Positions 7,846 through 24,700 are shown, numbered from the stretch's first letter. The stretch: DNA of 57,053 nt from Pseudonocardia sp. CNS-004 (GCA_001942185.1 MKJV01000108.1:1-57053); one strand, 5' to 3'. The notes: generated by a model from the sequence alone, not told the origin. Program-made: numbers and translations.

Positions 7846-9523
7846 GTGAAGAGCCCTCGCGCAGTCGGGTGGGCGGCAGCGGCCCTCGTCGCCGCCGTGG
7901 CCACCGCGGGCGCGGCCTCCCTGGTACCGGCCGCGGCCGTGCCCGGGGTTGCGCAGGCCACGCCCCCCGCCTCGGTGCCTGCCGGGCACACCACCTTCAC
8001 CGTCCTGCTCGACGGCCCGGCGGCCCGCGACGGAGCCGTCGCCGCGATCGAGGCCGCCGGTGGTCGCGTGCTGCGGGAGAACGCGGCGGTCAGCGCACTC
8101 GTCGTGGAGGCCGCGCCCGCGGGTTTCGTGGAGCGGGTGGCGGGGATCGAGGGGGTCTTCGGCGCCACGAGCGCGCACGTGGTGGGCGCCACCCGGTCGG
8201 CACCGGGTGGCGGCGCAGCGGTCCCCGGCCCGCCCGCTGCCCCGGCTCCGGCCGGGCCGGCGAACCTCGACCCGCTCGACACCCGGCTGTGGGGGCTGTC
8301 CATGGTCCGGGCGGACGCCGCGCGCACTGCGCAGGCGGGGGACCGGCGGGTGCTGGTCGGCATCCTCGACACCGGCGTCGACGGGACCCACCCCGACATC
8401 GCCCCCGGCTTCGACGCGAACCTCTCGCGCAACTTCGTCACCGACGTCCCGAACGACCCGGCCGGGAACGTGCTGGACGGCCCGTGCGAGTTCGACGGCT
8501 GCGTGGACCCGCCCGACCACGACGGCGGTGGCCACGGCACGCACGTCGCGGGCACGGTGGCGGCGGCGGCGAACGGGTCCGGGGTGTCCGGCGTGCGCCC
8601 GGGGTGACGCTGGTGAACATCCGCGCCGGGCAGGACGCGGGACTGTTCTTCCTCCAGCCCGTCCTCGACGCGCTGACCTACGGCGCCGACATCGGCCTCG
8701 ACGTCATCAACATGTCGTTCTACGTGGACCCGTGGCGCTACAACTGCCTCGACAACCCCGCCGACCCGCCCGCGGCGCGCATCGAGCAGCGCACCACCGT
8801 GGAGGCGATGAACCGCGCGCTGGAGTACGCGCACGCCAAGGGCGTCACCCTGGTCGGGTCGCTCGGCAACGAGAGCGAGGACCTCGGCAGGCCGCCGCAG
8901 GACACGTCGAGCCCGAACTTCCCGCCCGGCTCCGAGTACCCGCGCGCGATCGACAACGCCACCTGCACGGACCTGCCGGTGGAGGGGCCGCACGTCATCG
9001 GGGTTGTCCGCGGTGGGGCCGCAGGGGGGAGCGGGCGTCCTACTCGAACTACGGTGTCGAGCAGGTCTCGCTGGCCGCGCCGGGCGGCAACAGTGGCATC
9101 GGCGGCACCGAGGACATGATCCTCTCGGCGTACCCGCGCAGCGTGCTGCAGCAGGACGGTGACGTCGACCCCGCGGGCGAGATCACCCCGTCGGGTGCGG
9201 CGGGCGGGGTGCAGAAGGCCTGCACCGCCGCGGGCTGCGGCTACTACAGCTACCTGCAGGGCACGTCGATGGCCGCGCCGCACGTCGCAGGCGTCGCCGC
9301 GCTGGTGGTGAGCCGCCACGGCCGGCCCGACCCGCTGCACCCCGGCGGGCTCACGATGGACCCGGCCGCCGTGGAGCGCGCGCTCGTCGGGTCGGCGCGC
9401 GAGACGGCCTGCCCGGTCGCGCCCGCCCCGACGGCCCCGTGCGAGGGCTCGGCGGGGTTCAACGGGTACTACGGCAGCGGCATCGTCGACGCCGCTGCCG
9501 CGCTCGAACAGCCAGTGGGGTAG
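7846..9523 (+). CDS. Secreted S8 (subtilisin-type) serine peptidase (two frame breaks)
   Basis: A signal peptide (about residues 1-40, SPRAVGWAAAALVAAVATAG with AVPGVAQA near cleavage) leads into an I9-like inhibitor propeptide. The catalytic triad is visible as ILDTGVDGTHPD (Asp), GGGHGTHVAGTVAA (His) and LQGTSMAAPHVAGVAALV (Ser); the oxyanion Asn is probably in LVGSLGNESED. The reading frame shifts near 8605 and near 9030. Corrected, the protein is about 558 aa and ends ...YYGSGIVDAAAALEQPVG. An exported protease, divergent from dinB across 96 bp. Confidence 0.85.
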
Positions 9524-9603
9524 GGCCGGCTCCTGCCGCTGGTGGCGCCGCGCATCGTGCGGGGCGATTGCGGGCGGGCCGTCGCCGCCGCCGTTGCGTG
9601 TGG

Positions 9604-11097
9604 TCATCCGGATGCCGGGGGCACGATCTGGCGCACCACCGACGACGCCATGCGCAGCGACCCGATCCCGGTGGGGTGGAAGGGGAACGGGTCGGCCATG
9701 CCCTGCAGGTCCGGGCCCAGCCCGTCGGTGCCCTTCTCGCACAGCATGGCGAGCCGGGGGTCGGCCACGGCGAACCCGTACTTCTGCGCCCCCGCCGCGA
9801 GGACGTCGTTGAGCTGCTGGTTCCGGTCGTTCAACAGCCCGATCTTGACGGGGTCCAGGCCGGGGTAGCCCTCGGCACGGGTATCGGCGCAGTCGGCGCC
9901 GGGCGGGAACGCGCCGTAGGACGTCATGATGATCACTTGGGGGCGGCCGGGCAGCTCGTTGAGGTCGATGAGCAGGTCGCCGTACACGCGGTCGAACGCG
10001 GCGAGCCGGTAGTCGAACTCGCCCTGCGTGAGCCGGTCGGAGCAGTCGGGGACGCCGTAGCAGTACTGCAGGAAGTCGATCCAGCCCACGTCGTTCGGGC
10101 CGATCGCGACGACGACGTAGCGCAGGTCCTGCGCCTGCTTGAGCACGCCGACCTGGGCGGGCACCGAGCGGCCGCCCGCGTCCTGCGGGCCGCGCAGGCC
10201 GCTGGTGACGGTGGCGTTCGGGCAGGCGAGGTTCAGCACGGGCCCCGATGTCAGGTGGCCGATCTCGGCCGCGAGGGAGTCGGTGCTGCGCTGGCAGGCC
10301 ACGTCGTCGGCGGTGCCGTCGGGCACCGGCGGCCCGCCCAGCCGCGACGCGCGGGAGTCGCCGATGACGGCGCCGTCGAAGCCGGTGATCGGCGGGCCGA
10401 CCGGGTCGGGGGTGAGGTGGTAGGCGCCCACGAGCTGGGCCAGTGTGGTGACGCCGCGCAGGCCCTGCAGGGACCCGCCGACGGCGAGGCGCCCGAGACG
10501 AGCCACGCGAGCACCGCCGCGACCAACGCGATGACCGTCATCCGGCGTGCGGCACGCACGCAGTAGGAGACGATCTCGTGGAGCGGGTCGTGCTCGCCGC
10601 CGTGGGCGCGGCTCTGGCGGCGCAGCACCACGAGGGTGCGGATGCCCGCGGCGCCACCGGCCGACGCGAGCGTGAACGCGAGGAGGCCGAGCCCGCCCAG
10701 CACGTACCAGGTGAGGAACCCGCGGGTGACGGTCGAGATCGCGTCGTTCTGCGCCTGCGGCCCGGAGACGGGGTCGAAGACGGCGGCCGCCGCGGCGTTG
10801 CGCTGCACCGGTCCCATGGTGAGCTCGGGGCGCAGCGGCCCGTAGACGTGCATCTGGTCGATGTCGAGTGCGGTGTTCCCGACCTGCACGAGCCGGGCGG
10901 GTCCGGCGATGGACAGGTCCGGGGGCCGGGCGCGACGGAGATGTGCTGGCCGAAGACCACGAGGTCCTGTGCGGGGGTGACGGCGACCGTGGCCGGGATG
11001 CCGACGCCCAGGCAGAACAGGACCAGGACGATCGTCGGCCACGAACGCAGCTCCCTGAGGACCGACCGGCGACTGCGCTCCGCGTCCAGTGTTCCAC
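9604..11097 (-). CDS. Membrane-anchored SGNH/GDSL hydrolase (two or more frame breaks)
   Basis: The N-terminal part has a membrane helix (about residues 20-40, PTIVLVLFCLGVGIPATVAV), an extracytoplasmic stretch and a second and third helix (LTWYVLGGLGLLAFTLASAG, MTVIALVAAVLAWLVSG). The C-terminal part is an SGNH hydrolase: block I GDSRASRLGG (nucleophile Ser), block III VAIGPNDVGW and block V DPFPFHPTGIGS (catalytic His). Frames change near 10925 and near 10490, and the start is uncertain (GTG at 11097 or nearby). It is probably a cell-envelope esterase or acetyl-hydrolase; the substrate is unknown. Convergent with the subtilase gene. Confidence 0.7.
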   Translation of the reverse strand: MEHWTRSAVAGRSSGSCVRGRRSSWSCSAWASASRPRSPSPPHRTSWSSASTSPSRPAPGPVHRRTRPARAGREHRTRHRPDARLRAAAPRAHHGTGAAQRRGGRRLRPRLRAAGAERRDLDRHPRVPHLVRAGRARPPRVHARVGRWRRGHPHPRGAAPPEPRPRRRARPAPRDRLLLRACRTPDDGHRVGRGGARVARLGRLAVGGSLQGLRGVTTLAQLVGAYHLTPDPVGPPITGFDGAVIGDSRASRLGGPPVPDGTADDVACQRSTDSLAAEIGHLTSGPVLNLACPNATVTSGLRGPQDAGGRSVPAQVGVLKQAQDLRYVVVAIGPNDVGWIDFLQYCYGVPDCSDRLTQGEFDYRLAAFDRVYGDLLIDLNELPGRPQVIIMTSYGAFPPGADCADTRAEGYPGLDPVKIGLLNDRNQQLNDVLAAGAQKYGFAVADPRLAMLCEKGTDGLGPDLQGMADPFPFHPTGIGSLRMASSVVRQIVPPASG

Positions 11098-11244
11098 CTC
11101 CGTAGGTCCTCGGGAGCGGGTCTCGCCTCCACTATGCGTCGGCTCGGTGGCTGAGGGTACGACCGACCGGCCCATCCGGGCCGTGCTTCAGTCGATGGGG
11201 TACCCGGTGGAGCGCATCGGAGTGATGCCTCGGACGGTGATGCG

Positions 11245-13387
11245 TCAGGGGGCGGCGCGGACGGCGAGCAACGCGACGTCGTCGTCGAGGGGCTCGGTGG
11301 AGAAGCGCTCCACGGCCTCCCGGACGGCGCCCACGACCTGCACGGCGGGACGTCCTGCCGCCCGGGCCGCCACCGTGAGGAGCCGTTCGGAACCGAACTG
11401 CTCGCGGCCCCGGCGGCGCTCGGTGACGCCGTCGGTGTAGACGAGCAGGGTGTCGCCGGGCGCACCCGGTGTTCGGTGCGGGTCAGGCGCACGGTCGGCA
11501 CGAGGCCCACCGCGGTGCCGAACGTGCCGATCAGCTCCGCGGTGCCGTCGGCCCGCACGAGCACCGGCTGGACGTGGCCCGCGAGCACGAGCTGGACGTC
11601 GAGCCCGCCGCGTGCCCCGCCCGGGCCGCTGCCGTCGCGGTGCCTGCGCACCATCGCGGCGGCGAGGGTGCAGAACTGCAGCGGGTCGGCGGCCTCGATC
11701 ATGACGTCGTTGAGGCGTTCGATGGCCCGCGGCAGTGAACGGTCGCCGCGCACGAGTACCCGCAGCACGTCGCGCACCAGCCCGGTGCGGGCGGCGGCCC
11801 GAGCGCCCTTGCCGCACACGTCGCCGATCGACACGAGCCAGTTGTGCGGGTCGACGGTGAGCACGTCGTAGAAGTCGCCGCCGACGTCGCTGCCGGTGCT
11901 CGCCGGCAGGTACTCGGCCGCGAAGTCGAGCCCGGGCACGACGGGCAGCGCCCGCGGGAGGAGCGCCTGCTGCAGCGCCTGGGACACGGCGACGTGCGCC
12001 CCGGTGCTCTGCGCGTTGTGGATCGCCAGCGCGGCGCGGCGGGCGACGTCGCCCGCGAGCACGACGTCCTCCGGGTTGTGGGGCCGGTGCGGGGGCCTGC
12101 CGACGAGCAGCGTGCCGAGCGCGCGTCCGCGGGCCTGCAGCGGCAACGCGATCCCGTCGGTGGGGACGGCGAACCGCACGGCGGAGGAGTCGCCGCGCAC
12201 CACCTCGGCGAGCCGGGCGCGCAGCTCGTCGGGCAGGCCGGGCCTGCCGTCGGGGTCGAGCACGGCGCGCAGTTCGGGCAGTGCGTCCTCGTCGGCGTGG
12301 GTGAGCGCCGCCAGCCGCAGCGCGCCGGAGGGCTCGACGAGGTGCACGGCGCACCAGCGGCCCAGCCGGGGCACGACGACCTGGGGCACCACCGCCACCG
12401 CGAGGTCGACGTCGAGCGACTGCCCGAGCAGCTCGCTGGTCTCGGCGAGGTAGGTCATCCAGGACCGTCTGCGCTGGTCGACGGCGCGCAGCCACTCCGA
12501 CTCCACCGCCATGGCCACCCGGTAGGCGATGAGCTCGGTGAGGTCGCGGGTGCGCTCGGGGTCGGTGGTGGCGGTGCCGCCGGCGCGGTGGGTCACGCGC
12601 AGCACCCCGCGCAGCGGCGCGGTGGTGGGCAGGCGGACCTCGACGCGCCGGTCGGACACCGCCCCGACGCCGGTGATGATCTCGCCGCCGGTGGAGAGCC
12701 CGGGGTCCGGGTTGCCGTCCCGGGTGACCTCGCGGGCACCGGTGCCGTCGCCTTCGTCGACCTCCACGCTCACCGACTCGGCGTCGAGGAGCTCCCGCAA
12801 CCTGCGCACCAGCTCGGCCACGAGCTCGGAGGGTTCGAGGCGGTCGACGAGGCCCGGCGGCACGTGCAGCAGCCACCTCGCCTGCTCGGCGGTGGTCCAG
12901 ACCCGCTCCGCGTCGGGCGGGGCGGCCGGGGCGGGCGGCGCCGTGGGCCGGTCGCTGCGGGCGAGGGAGAACCAGATGACGTGGCGGCCGTCGGCCTCGT
13001 GGCGGGTGCCCCATGCCGTGGACAGGCGCTGCACGAGCGCGAGCCCCCGCCCGTGGCTGGCCGCGCGGCCGTAACGCTGGCGGGGCTGGGCGAGGTGCAG
13101 CTCGAGCGGGCCGGGGCCGCGGTCGGTGACGGCGACGGCGATCTCCGCCTCGGTGACGGTGAGGGCCACCTCGAACTCGGTGCCCGCGTGCAGGACCGCG
13201 TTCTCGCACAGTTCGCTGGCCAGCAGGACGACGGTGTCGACGACGTCGGGTCGACCCCATGGCCGGCGTCCGGCGAGTCGCCCGATTCCTCCAGTTCGCG
13301 TAACGCGTCCTGGAGCATCCGTCGGGCTCGACCGGCCGATCGCGGGTCCGGCGGCAGCCTGGTCCGCCGCTCGAGCTGAACGGGCAC
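11245..13387 (-). CDS. HATPase-GAF-SpoIIE protein phosphatase (two frame breaks)
   Basis: About 714 aa when joined. Residues about 1-160 are an RsbW-like anti-sigma ATPase (SELCENAVLHAG is the N-box, TDRGPGPLELHL and SHGRGLALVQRLSTAWG the glycine-rich boxes). A GAF region follows (about 210-470). The C-terminal PP2C/SpoIIE domain has PASTGSDVGGDFYDVL and VSIGDVCGKGARAA for metal binding, ending LLVYTDGVTERR and DDDVALLAVRAAP. Frames shift near 13260 and near 11460. Such proteins dephosphorylate STAS anti-anti-sigma factors in partner-switching stress responses. The histidine kinase is divergent across 209 bp. Confidence 0.83.
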
Positions 13388-13596
13388 GGCGTGCAGTCTG
13401 CACCCCCCGCCCGGAGGGTGCTCACTGCACCGGTCCACCGGCGGTCCGCCGGGCGCACGGGGCGGGGCCGGATCCGCCCCGGATCCACTAGGGTCGGGTG
13501 CTGCGGCGGCCGCGCCGGTGCCTCGACGCGCGTGGAGACGGCGCGTGCCCGTGCCCGTACCCGGCCGCCGGTCCGAGCAGTGGAGGGACGGCCGAG

Positions 13597-18113
<4,517 letters not shown>

Positions 18114-18117
<4 letters not shown>

Positions 18118-18655
18118 TCCGCCAGACCCCGCGGGTGCTCGCGGTCGACGACCGCAGGGAGAACCTGCTCGCGCTGCAGGCCATCCTGGAAGGCCTGCCG
18201 ATCGAGCTGGTGGCCGTCACGAGCGGCGAGGACGCGCTGAAGCGGCTGCTCGTCGAGGACTACGCGGTGATCCTGCTCGCGCGCACATGCCGGGCATGGA
18301 CGGCTTCGAGACCGCAGGGCACGTCAAGCAGCGCGAGCGCACCCGCCACATCCCGATCCTGTTCCTCACGGCCGTCGACTACGACCCGCACCTCGCCTTC
18401 CGCGGCTACCAGGCGGGCGCCGTGGACTACATCACCAAGCCGTTCGACCCGTGGGTGCTGCGTTCCAAGGTGGCGGTGTTCGTCGACCTGTGGACCACCC
18501 ACACCCAGCTGGCCGACCGGGCCGGTGAGGTCGTGGTGCTGCGCGGCGCCATCGACGAGGCGCTGGAGCTCCTGGAGGGCGGCGACCCGGCCGACGTCGC
18601 GCGGGCCCGCGCCCGGCTCGCCGCCGTCCGGGGTGCGCGGCTCGGGTCGGGCTGA
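18114..18655 (+). CDS. Response regulator receiver protein (one frame break)
   Basis: The GTG start overlaps the kinase stop (GTGA), so translation is probably coupled. The receiver domain reads VLAVDDRRENLLALQAILEG, a broken strand-3 region where LLDAHMPGMDGFET is expected, then ILFLTAV and DYITKPFDPWVLRSKV. The phospho-Asp region sits exactly at the indel (about 18285), so the missing aspartate may be an error or a real loss. A C-terminal helical segment (LADRAGEVVVLRGAIDEALE) replaces any DNA-binding domain. Likely a single-domain phosphorelay output of the poly-HAMP kinase. Confidence 0.8.
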
Positions 18656-18676
18656 CCGCACCCACCGCGGCACGGG

Positions 18677-19725
18677 TCAGGGGTCGGGGCGGGTGGCGAT
18701 CCGGGCGATCGCGGGCGTCACCAGCAGCATCACGATCACCCGCAGCACCTGCACCGCCATGACGAACGTGACGTCCGTACCGGCGGAGACCGCCGTGGCC
18801 AGCACGGCGTAGACCCCGCCGGGGGTGGTGGCGAGGTAGCCGTCCAGGGCGCTGGTGCCGGTGGCGGCCGACAGCACGAGGCCCAGCCCCGCGCAGGCGA
18901 CGATGACGGCCACGACCAGCGCGGCGGCCGGGACGAGCGCGCCGAGCACCGTGCGCAGGCTCTCCCGCGTGAAACGGGAGCCTGCCTGCCACCCGATCAC
19001 GGCGTACGCGATCTCGACGAGGACCGCGGGCGGGGAGGCGCCGAAGGACCAGCCCGAGAGGTTCACCGCGATCGCCACGGTCATCGGCCCCAGGAGGGCG
19101 GGGGTCGGGATCCGCGCGAGCCGCGCGAGCGCGGTGCCGGCCGCCGCGCACACCACGAGATAGGCGAGGTCGACGACGACCGGCGCGCTGTCCGACTCGG
19201 GGGCCGCGCCCGCGACCGCGCCGAAGCAGACGGCGGCCACGACCGGCATGGTGGCCGTGACCATCCCGACGCGCAGGTACTGGACGGCGGCGACGGTGCG
19301 GTCGTCGCCGCCGAGCTCGCGGGTCACCGCCACCAGCCCGGACGCGCCGCCCGCGGTGAGCGCGAGCATCCCGGTGAGCGGCGAGACGCCGCGCCGCAAC
19401 CCCAGCAGCAGCCCCGCGGCCATGCTGACCGCGAGCGTCGCGAGGCAGACGAGCAGCACCGGCACCCACTGGCCCGCCAGACCCGCGAGCGTGCCCGGCT
19501 GGGCGAGCACACCGATGACCACGCCGATGACGGCCTGCCCCGCGCGGTCAGCGGCCGCGACACCACCACGGGCATCCCGCCGAGCGCGAGGACGGTGGCG
19601 ACCAGCAGCCCGGCGAAGAGCGCGGGCGACGGCACGTCGAACGCCGCCATGGCCGCGCTGCCCCCGACGGTGAGCACGACGAGCAGCGCCCAGCGCGCCC
19701 AGGCCGGTGTCCCGGGCGCTCTCAT
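18677..19725 (-). CDS. AbrB-family membrane transporter/regulator (COG3180, one frame break)
   Basis: About 349 aa with some 8-10 hydrophobic segments and two similar halves: LTGMLALTAGGASGLVAVTR in the first, GYLATTPGGVYAVLATAVSA in the second. The repeated TAGGA/TPGGV motif marks the AbrB duplication family, named for E. coli AbrB, which affects aidB expression and may be an ammonia monooxygenase-like permease. The frame shifts near 19555, just after LALGGMPVVVSRPLTA. The ATG at 19725 precedes the first membrane helix. Convergent with the response regulator. The substrate is unknown. Confidence 0.75.
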
Positions 19726-19842
19726 GGGGTTCGTGGTCCCGCCGCCGACCGCGGTGCCGATCCCGTCGCAGATCCCGTCGCCCGTCCCATTGCCGCTGAT
19801 TCTCACCGCATGCCCGTGCGGGTGCCCGGGTAGGCCCCTGAC

Positions 19843-20959
19843 GTGGACCTGCGATTCCTGAACGAGCTGACCACGCACGTCGGTCCGTTCGCCACCGTGT
19901 ACCTGGACACGTCGCACGACACGGTCGACGCGGCCCGCGCCATCGGACTGCGCTGGGCGGACGCCCGGGAGCGGCTGGCCTCGGCGGGCGCCGACGCCGC
20001 GACACTCGACGCGCTGGCGGCGGCCGTCGAGAACGCGCCGCCCGCGGTGGGCCGCGCGGGCCGGGTGCTCGTGGCCCGTGGTTCCCGGGTGGTGCTCGAC
20101 CGTGCGCTGCCCGAGCCGCCGGTGTCACCCGACGCCCACTGGGGCCCGCTGCCCGACCTGCTGCCGGCCCTCGCCGACCAGCCGGAGCCGGTGACGGCGG
20201 TGGTCGTGCGCGTCGACGAGACCGGTGGGGAGATCCTGCTCGCCGGGCCGGACGCGCGCCCCGTGGTCACGGAGCACGTCGAGGGCGGCGAGCACCCCGT
20301 GCACAAGGTGCGCCGCGGTGGGTGGTCGCACCTCGCGATGCAGGAGCGCGTCGAGGAGAGCTGGCGGCGCAACACGGCCCAGGTCGCCGAGCGCGTCGAC
20401 CGGCACGTGGCCGACGCCGGGGCGAGCGTGCTGCTCGTCGCGGGGGACCCGCGGGCACGCTCACGCCTGATCGACGCCCTGGCGGAGCGCAGCGCGTCGA
20501 TCGCCGTGCAGCTGGAGGGCGGCGCCACCGGCGGGGAGGACCTCGCCGCCGCCGTGGCCGAGGCCTGCGCGACGTCGTCACCTCCAGCCGGCTCGCCGTG
20601 ATCGACCGCTACGAGAAGGCGGCCGGCCGCGGGGACGGCCTCGCCGTACAGGGCGTCGGGCCGGTGCTGGCCGCCTGCGTGCCGGGGCCGTGGACACACT
20701 CCTGCTCGACGTCGGGGTCCACCGCGACGGCACCGCGTGGATCTCGGGGGAGCCCGCCCAGGTGGCGAGCGCTGCCGGACTGGCGGCCGCGAGCGCGGAC
20801 CACCGCGGAGGCCCGTCGACGACGCCATGCTGCGTGGCGCCGGCGGGCGTCGGGGCGGGCTTCGTGCCGAGTCGGGGCGGGCGGACCGGGCTCGTCGGGC
20901 GCCCCCTCGACGACGGCGTCGGCGCCCTGCTGCGCTACCCCGTCCCGGCGGGCGCCTGA
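19843..20959 (+). CDS. Rv2629-like baeRF/Vms1-type peptidyl-tRNA hydrolase-fold protein (two frame breaks)
   Basis: The start LRFLNELTTHVGPFATVYLD then TSHDTVDAARAIGLRW resembles the mycobacterial Rv2629 family. That family belongs to the bacterial archaeo-eukaryotic release-factor-like (baeRF) group related to Vms1/Ankzf1. The middle has HKVRRGGWSHLAMQERVEES and VLLVAGDPRARSRLIDAL. The C-terminal parts lie in two other frames (LRDVVTSSRLAVIDRYEKAA and MDTLLLDVGVHRDGTAWISG), joining near 20570 and 20690. About 372 aa corrected. The role is probably in ribosome rescue or dormancy; Rv2629 belongs to the hypoxia regulon. Function is inferred. Confidence 0.7.
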
Positions 20960-21100
20960 CCACCGGCCCCGCCCGCCGTCCGGTCGGAGATCGACCCGTC
21001 CGGGTGTGACCTCCTTGCGAGGCGGGTCGCCCGGGTGCAGGCTGGGCGCCCGGGCCGGCTCGCCCCGACCGCCCGGATCCCTCTCGGAGAGCGGAACGGG

Positions 21101-21544
21101 ATGACCCACGGATCCGAGCAGACCGGAGGCGCCGAGCAGACGAAGGTCGCTCCGCGCGGGGACCTGCTGCGGGTCGAGACGCGCGAGTCGCGGCCGGGTG
21201 TGCTCGTGCTGTCGCCCCGCGGCGAGGTCGACGTCTCCAGCGCCGACGTGCTGCGGGACGCCGCGCGTGGCGCGCTCGCGGCCTCCCCGCGCTGCCTCGT
21301 GGTGAACCTGACGGGGCTGACCTTCTGCGGGTCCACCGGGCTGGTCGTGCTCATGGACGCGTGCCGGGACGCCGAGACCGCGGGGGTGCGGTTCTGCACG
21401 GCGGGCGGGCAGGCGATCGTGCGCCGGGTCCTCGAGATCACCCAGCTCGGGCCCGTGCTGCGCCACCGCGACTCGCTCGATGACGCGCTGCAGGAACTGG
21501 ACGGTGAGGAAGGTCCTGAACAACCCCCGGCTGTCGCGCAGTAG
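21101..21544 (+). CDS. STAS-domain anti-sigma factor antagonist
   Basis: 147 aa. SPRGEVDVSSADVLRDAARG and LVVNLTGLTFCGSTGLVVLM are the STAS core; the serine of CGSTGL is the expected phosphorylation site. The protein would bind and titrate an RsbW-type anti-sigma kinase when unphosphorylated. The nearby SpoIIE phosphatases (11245-13387 and 21728-26157) would dephosphorylate it. The ATG at 21101 leaves a 20-25 residue polar tail before the domain; an upstream in-frame start at 21035 is less likely. Confidence 0.87.
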   Translation: MTHGSEQTGGAEQTKVAPRGDLLRVETRESRPGVLVLSPRGEVDVSSADVLRDAARGALAASPRCLVVNLTGLTFCGSTGLVVLMDACRDAETAGVRFCTAGGQAIVRRVLEITQLGPVLRHRDSLDDALQELDGEEGPEQPPAVAQ

Positions 21545-21727
21545 GCCCGAGCTGTTCAGGGCGGTCGGGGAGCGCCGCGGTCCCGGCCGATGCACTCGGC
21601 ACCGTCGTGATCGTTGCGAGATCATGCCGCCCGCCGCGGCGAGGGCGATTTGGCCCCAGTCGGATCGATCATGCGGCCGCCCGATCACTCACACCGCGGT
21701 GCCCGACCGGTGGGCCGTCCGGCCGGA

Positions 21728-24700
21728 TCAGCCGTCGAGCACGTCGAGCAGCGCGTCCACGCCGCTCAGGCTCAGCGCCCTGCGGACGACGTCGCCCGCG
21801 GCCACGCGCAGCCGCAGCTTCCCGCCGGCCGAGCGCACCCGGCGGTCGGCCTCCACGAGGAGGGCGACCCCCGCGCTGGCGAGGTAGGTGGTGGCGCGCA
21901 GGTCCACGGTGAGCGTGCCGCCCGCGTCGGTGCGGGCCAGCAGTTCGTCGCTGACGGCCCGCACGCCCGCGAGGTCGAGCTCGCCGCGGACCTCGACGGT
22001 GCGGGCGCCGTCCTCGCCGTCACCGGTGATCCGCAACGTGGCGGGCCCGGGCCGGGGCGGCGTGCGATCGGCGGTGTCGGAGGCGGTGTCGGTCCCGGTG
22101 GTCTCGGTCCCGGTGGTCTCGGTCCCGGTGGTGTCGGTGGCCGGGGCAGGGGCAGGGGCAGCCGCGGAGCCGGAGAGCGCCACCCGGAACCGCACCTCGG
22201 TGCCCTGCGGGCCGTGGTGCAGCCGCATCCCCCCGCTGACGTCGCGGATCAGTTCCAGGCCCCGGCCCCGGTACCCCTTGTCGTCCGGGATGGGCCGCCA
22301 GCTGCCCTCGTCGCGGACGCGGGCCTCGATCACGCCGTCCGGATCCCGGGTGAGCTCCACGGACATCGGGCCCGGCGCGCGGTCGCGGTAGGCGTGCTCG
22401 ACCGCGTTGGCGGCGGCCTCGCCGACGGCGAGCTGCAGGTCGTAGACGTCGTCGTCGTCGATGGCGCCCGCCGCCGCCCACGCGAGCACGGCGGCCCGCA
22501 GCTCACGCAGGACCTGGGCCTCGGCCGGCAGCACCAGCCGCAGCGGGGCCGGGACCAGGCGCGCCACGATGAGGGCGACGTCGTCGACCGGATCGGCCCC
22601 GCCGCCCGCGGCCGTGCCGTTCAGCGCGCCGGACAGCAGCACGTCGGTGAGCGCTTCGGGCGCGAGGGCGTGGTGGCGTGCGGCGACGGCGGCCAGGCGC
22701 GCGATGCCGTCGTCGACGAGCTCACCGCGCCGTTCGACGAGCCCGTCGGTGTAGAGCAGGATGTTCTCGCCCGGCGTGATCGTCGCCGTGCCTGCGGTGA
22801 ACGGGGGCCGGCCACGCACCCCGAGCACGGTGCCGCCCGCGTCCTCGAGGGGCCGGCAGCCGTTCGGGCCGGCCACGAGCGGTGGCGGGTGGCCTGCCCG
22901 TGCCCAGACGAGGTGGCCGGTCTCCGGGTCGAGCACCAGGCACGCGACCGTGCTGCCGGTGGCATCGGGCACGCGGCCCGCGAAGCGGTCGAGCCGTTCG
23001 AGCGCCTGCACCGGGTCGTGGCCCTCGAGCAGGTAGCCCGACAGCGCGCTGCGCAGCTGCCCCATGATCGCGGCGGCCGTGCGCCTGGCCCACGACGTCG
23101 CCGACGGCGATCGCGACGCGACCCTCGTCGAGCGGCAGCACGTCGTACCAGTCGCCGCCCGCCTGGCTGCCGCGCGCGCCGGGCAGGTAGCGGGATGCCA
23201 GCGGGAGGCGGTCCAGCCGGGGGAGGTCGGCGGCAGGAGGCTCTTCTGCAGGGTCTCGGCGATCAGCGGCGTTCGTCGGCGGCGGCGGCGCGTTCGAACG
23301 CGGGCGCGGCCTGGGCGACGAGCGCGAGCACGAAGTCGCGTTCGTCGGCGGGGAAGATCCGCTCGGTCGGGAAGGAGAGGCCGATCGCGCCGACGATCCG
23401 GCCGACCGCCGCGAGGGGCAGCGCGGCGGCCGCGTGCAGGCCCGACGCCGCGGCGTGCTCGAGCCGCGCCGGCCACTCGCGCGCCCACTCGGACCGGTCG
23501 TGGATCCACACCGGCTCGCCGGTGCGCACCGCGGTGGCGAGCGGCGCCTTGTCGTCGAGGCGCATCGTGGCGGCCGCACCGGCCGCGGGCACGGCGGGCC
23601 CGCCCGCGTGCACGAGCCGCAGGCCGCGCTCGGGCTCGGCGAGGTACACGCTCGCCGTCGCCGCGCCGAGGAAGTCGGGCAGCCGCGCGACGAGCAGCCG
23701 CGCGGCCTCCAGGACGCTCCCCGCGGAGGCGAGGTCGGCGCTGACCTGCTGCAACCGCCGCTCCCGGGCGCGCCTGCGGCCGGAGGCCAGCATCATCGAC
23801 GCCCGCCTGCCGAGCTCGGCGGCGAGGTCGAGCTCCGTGCTGTGGTAGTAGCGGCCCGGCCCGAAGTTGACGAAGGCGAGCACGCCCGCCACCCCGTCCC
23901 CGACGACGAGCGGCACGACGAGTGCGTTGCCCGCTCGCAGCGCGACCCGGCGCGCGTCGTCGTCGGGCACCGCGGACCGGATGAGCTCCTCGGTGATCGG
24001 CACGACCACGGGAAGGCCCGGCGCCAGTGCCTCGGCGAGCGACGGCGGCAGCCGGGTGGAGGTCAGCGCGCGCAGCACCTTGGCGACGGCCGGGTGGTCG
24101 TGGGCGACCGCGGCGCGGTGCAGCAGGCCGTCCGGGCCCACGAGCGCCGCGACGGCCGCGTCGGCGAGCTCGTGCACGACCAGCCGCACGAGGTCGCCGA
24201 GCCGCTCCTCGGTGCTGCCCTCCTGCGTGACGAGCCTGCCGGTCTCGGCGAGGAGTGCCACCGAGCGTTCGGCGCGCTTCTGCTCGGTGACGTCCACGGT
24301 GAGGCCCTGCGCTGCCACCGGCACGCCGTCCGGCCCGGTGACCACGTGGACGACCTGGTGCAGCCACAGCACCCGGCCGTCGATCGCGACGGCCCGGTAG
24401 GTGAGGTCGTGGTCGACCCCGGCGGCAGTGCGGTCGCCGGTGAAGGCGAGCGCCTCGTCCCGGTCGTCCGGATGGATCATGGCAGGCCAGAAGTCGGGGT
24501 CGTCGCACCAGCGGGCCGCGGGGTGTCCCAGAAGCTCCTCTGCCCGGTCGGAGACGAAGGTGAAGCGCAGGCAGCCGCCACCGTCCGGGCCGCCGTCCGG
24601 CCGCCAGTCGGCCTCCCACACGATCGCCGCGAGCCCCTGCACCATCGCCCGCAGCCGGGCGGCCGCCGACTCCGACGCCTTGCGCGCCGCGTGCTCGGTG

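Noticed and set aside
21545..21727. Repeated GATCATGC words suggesting a small mobile element or operator
   Set aside because: Two short direct copies without terminal repeats or symmetry around them; not enough to call.
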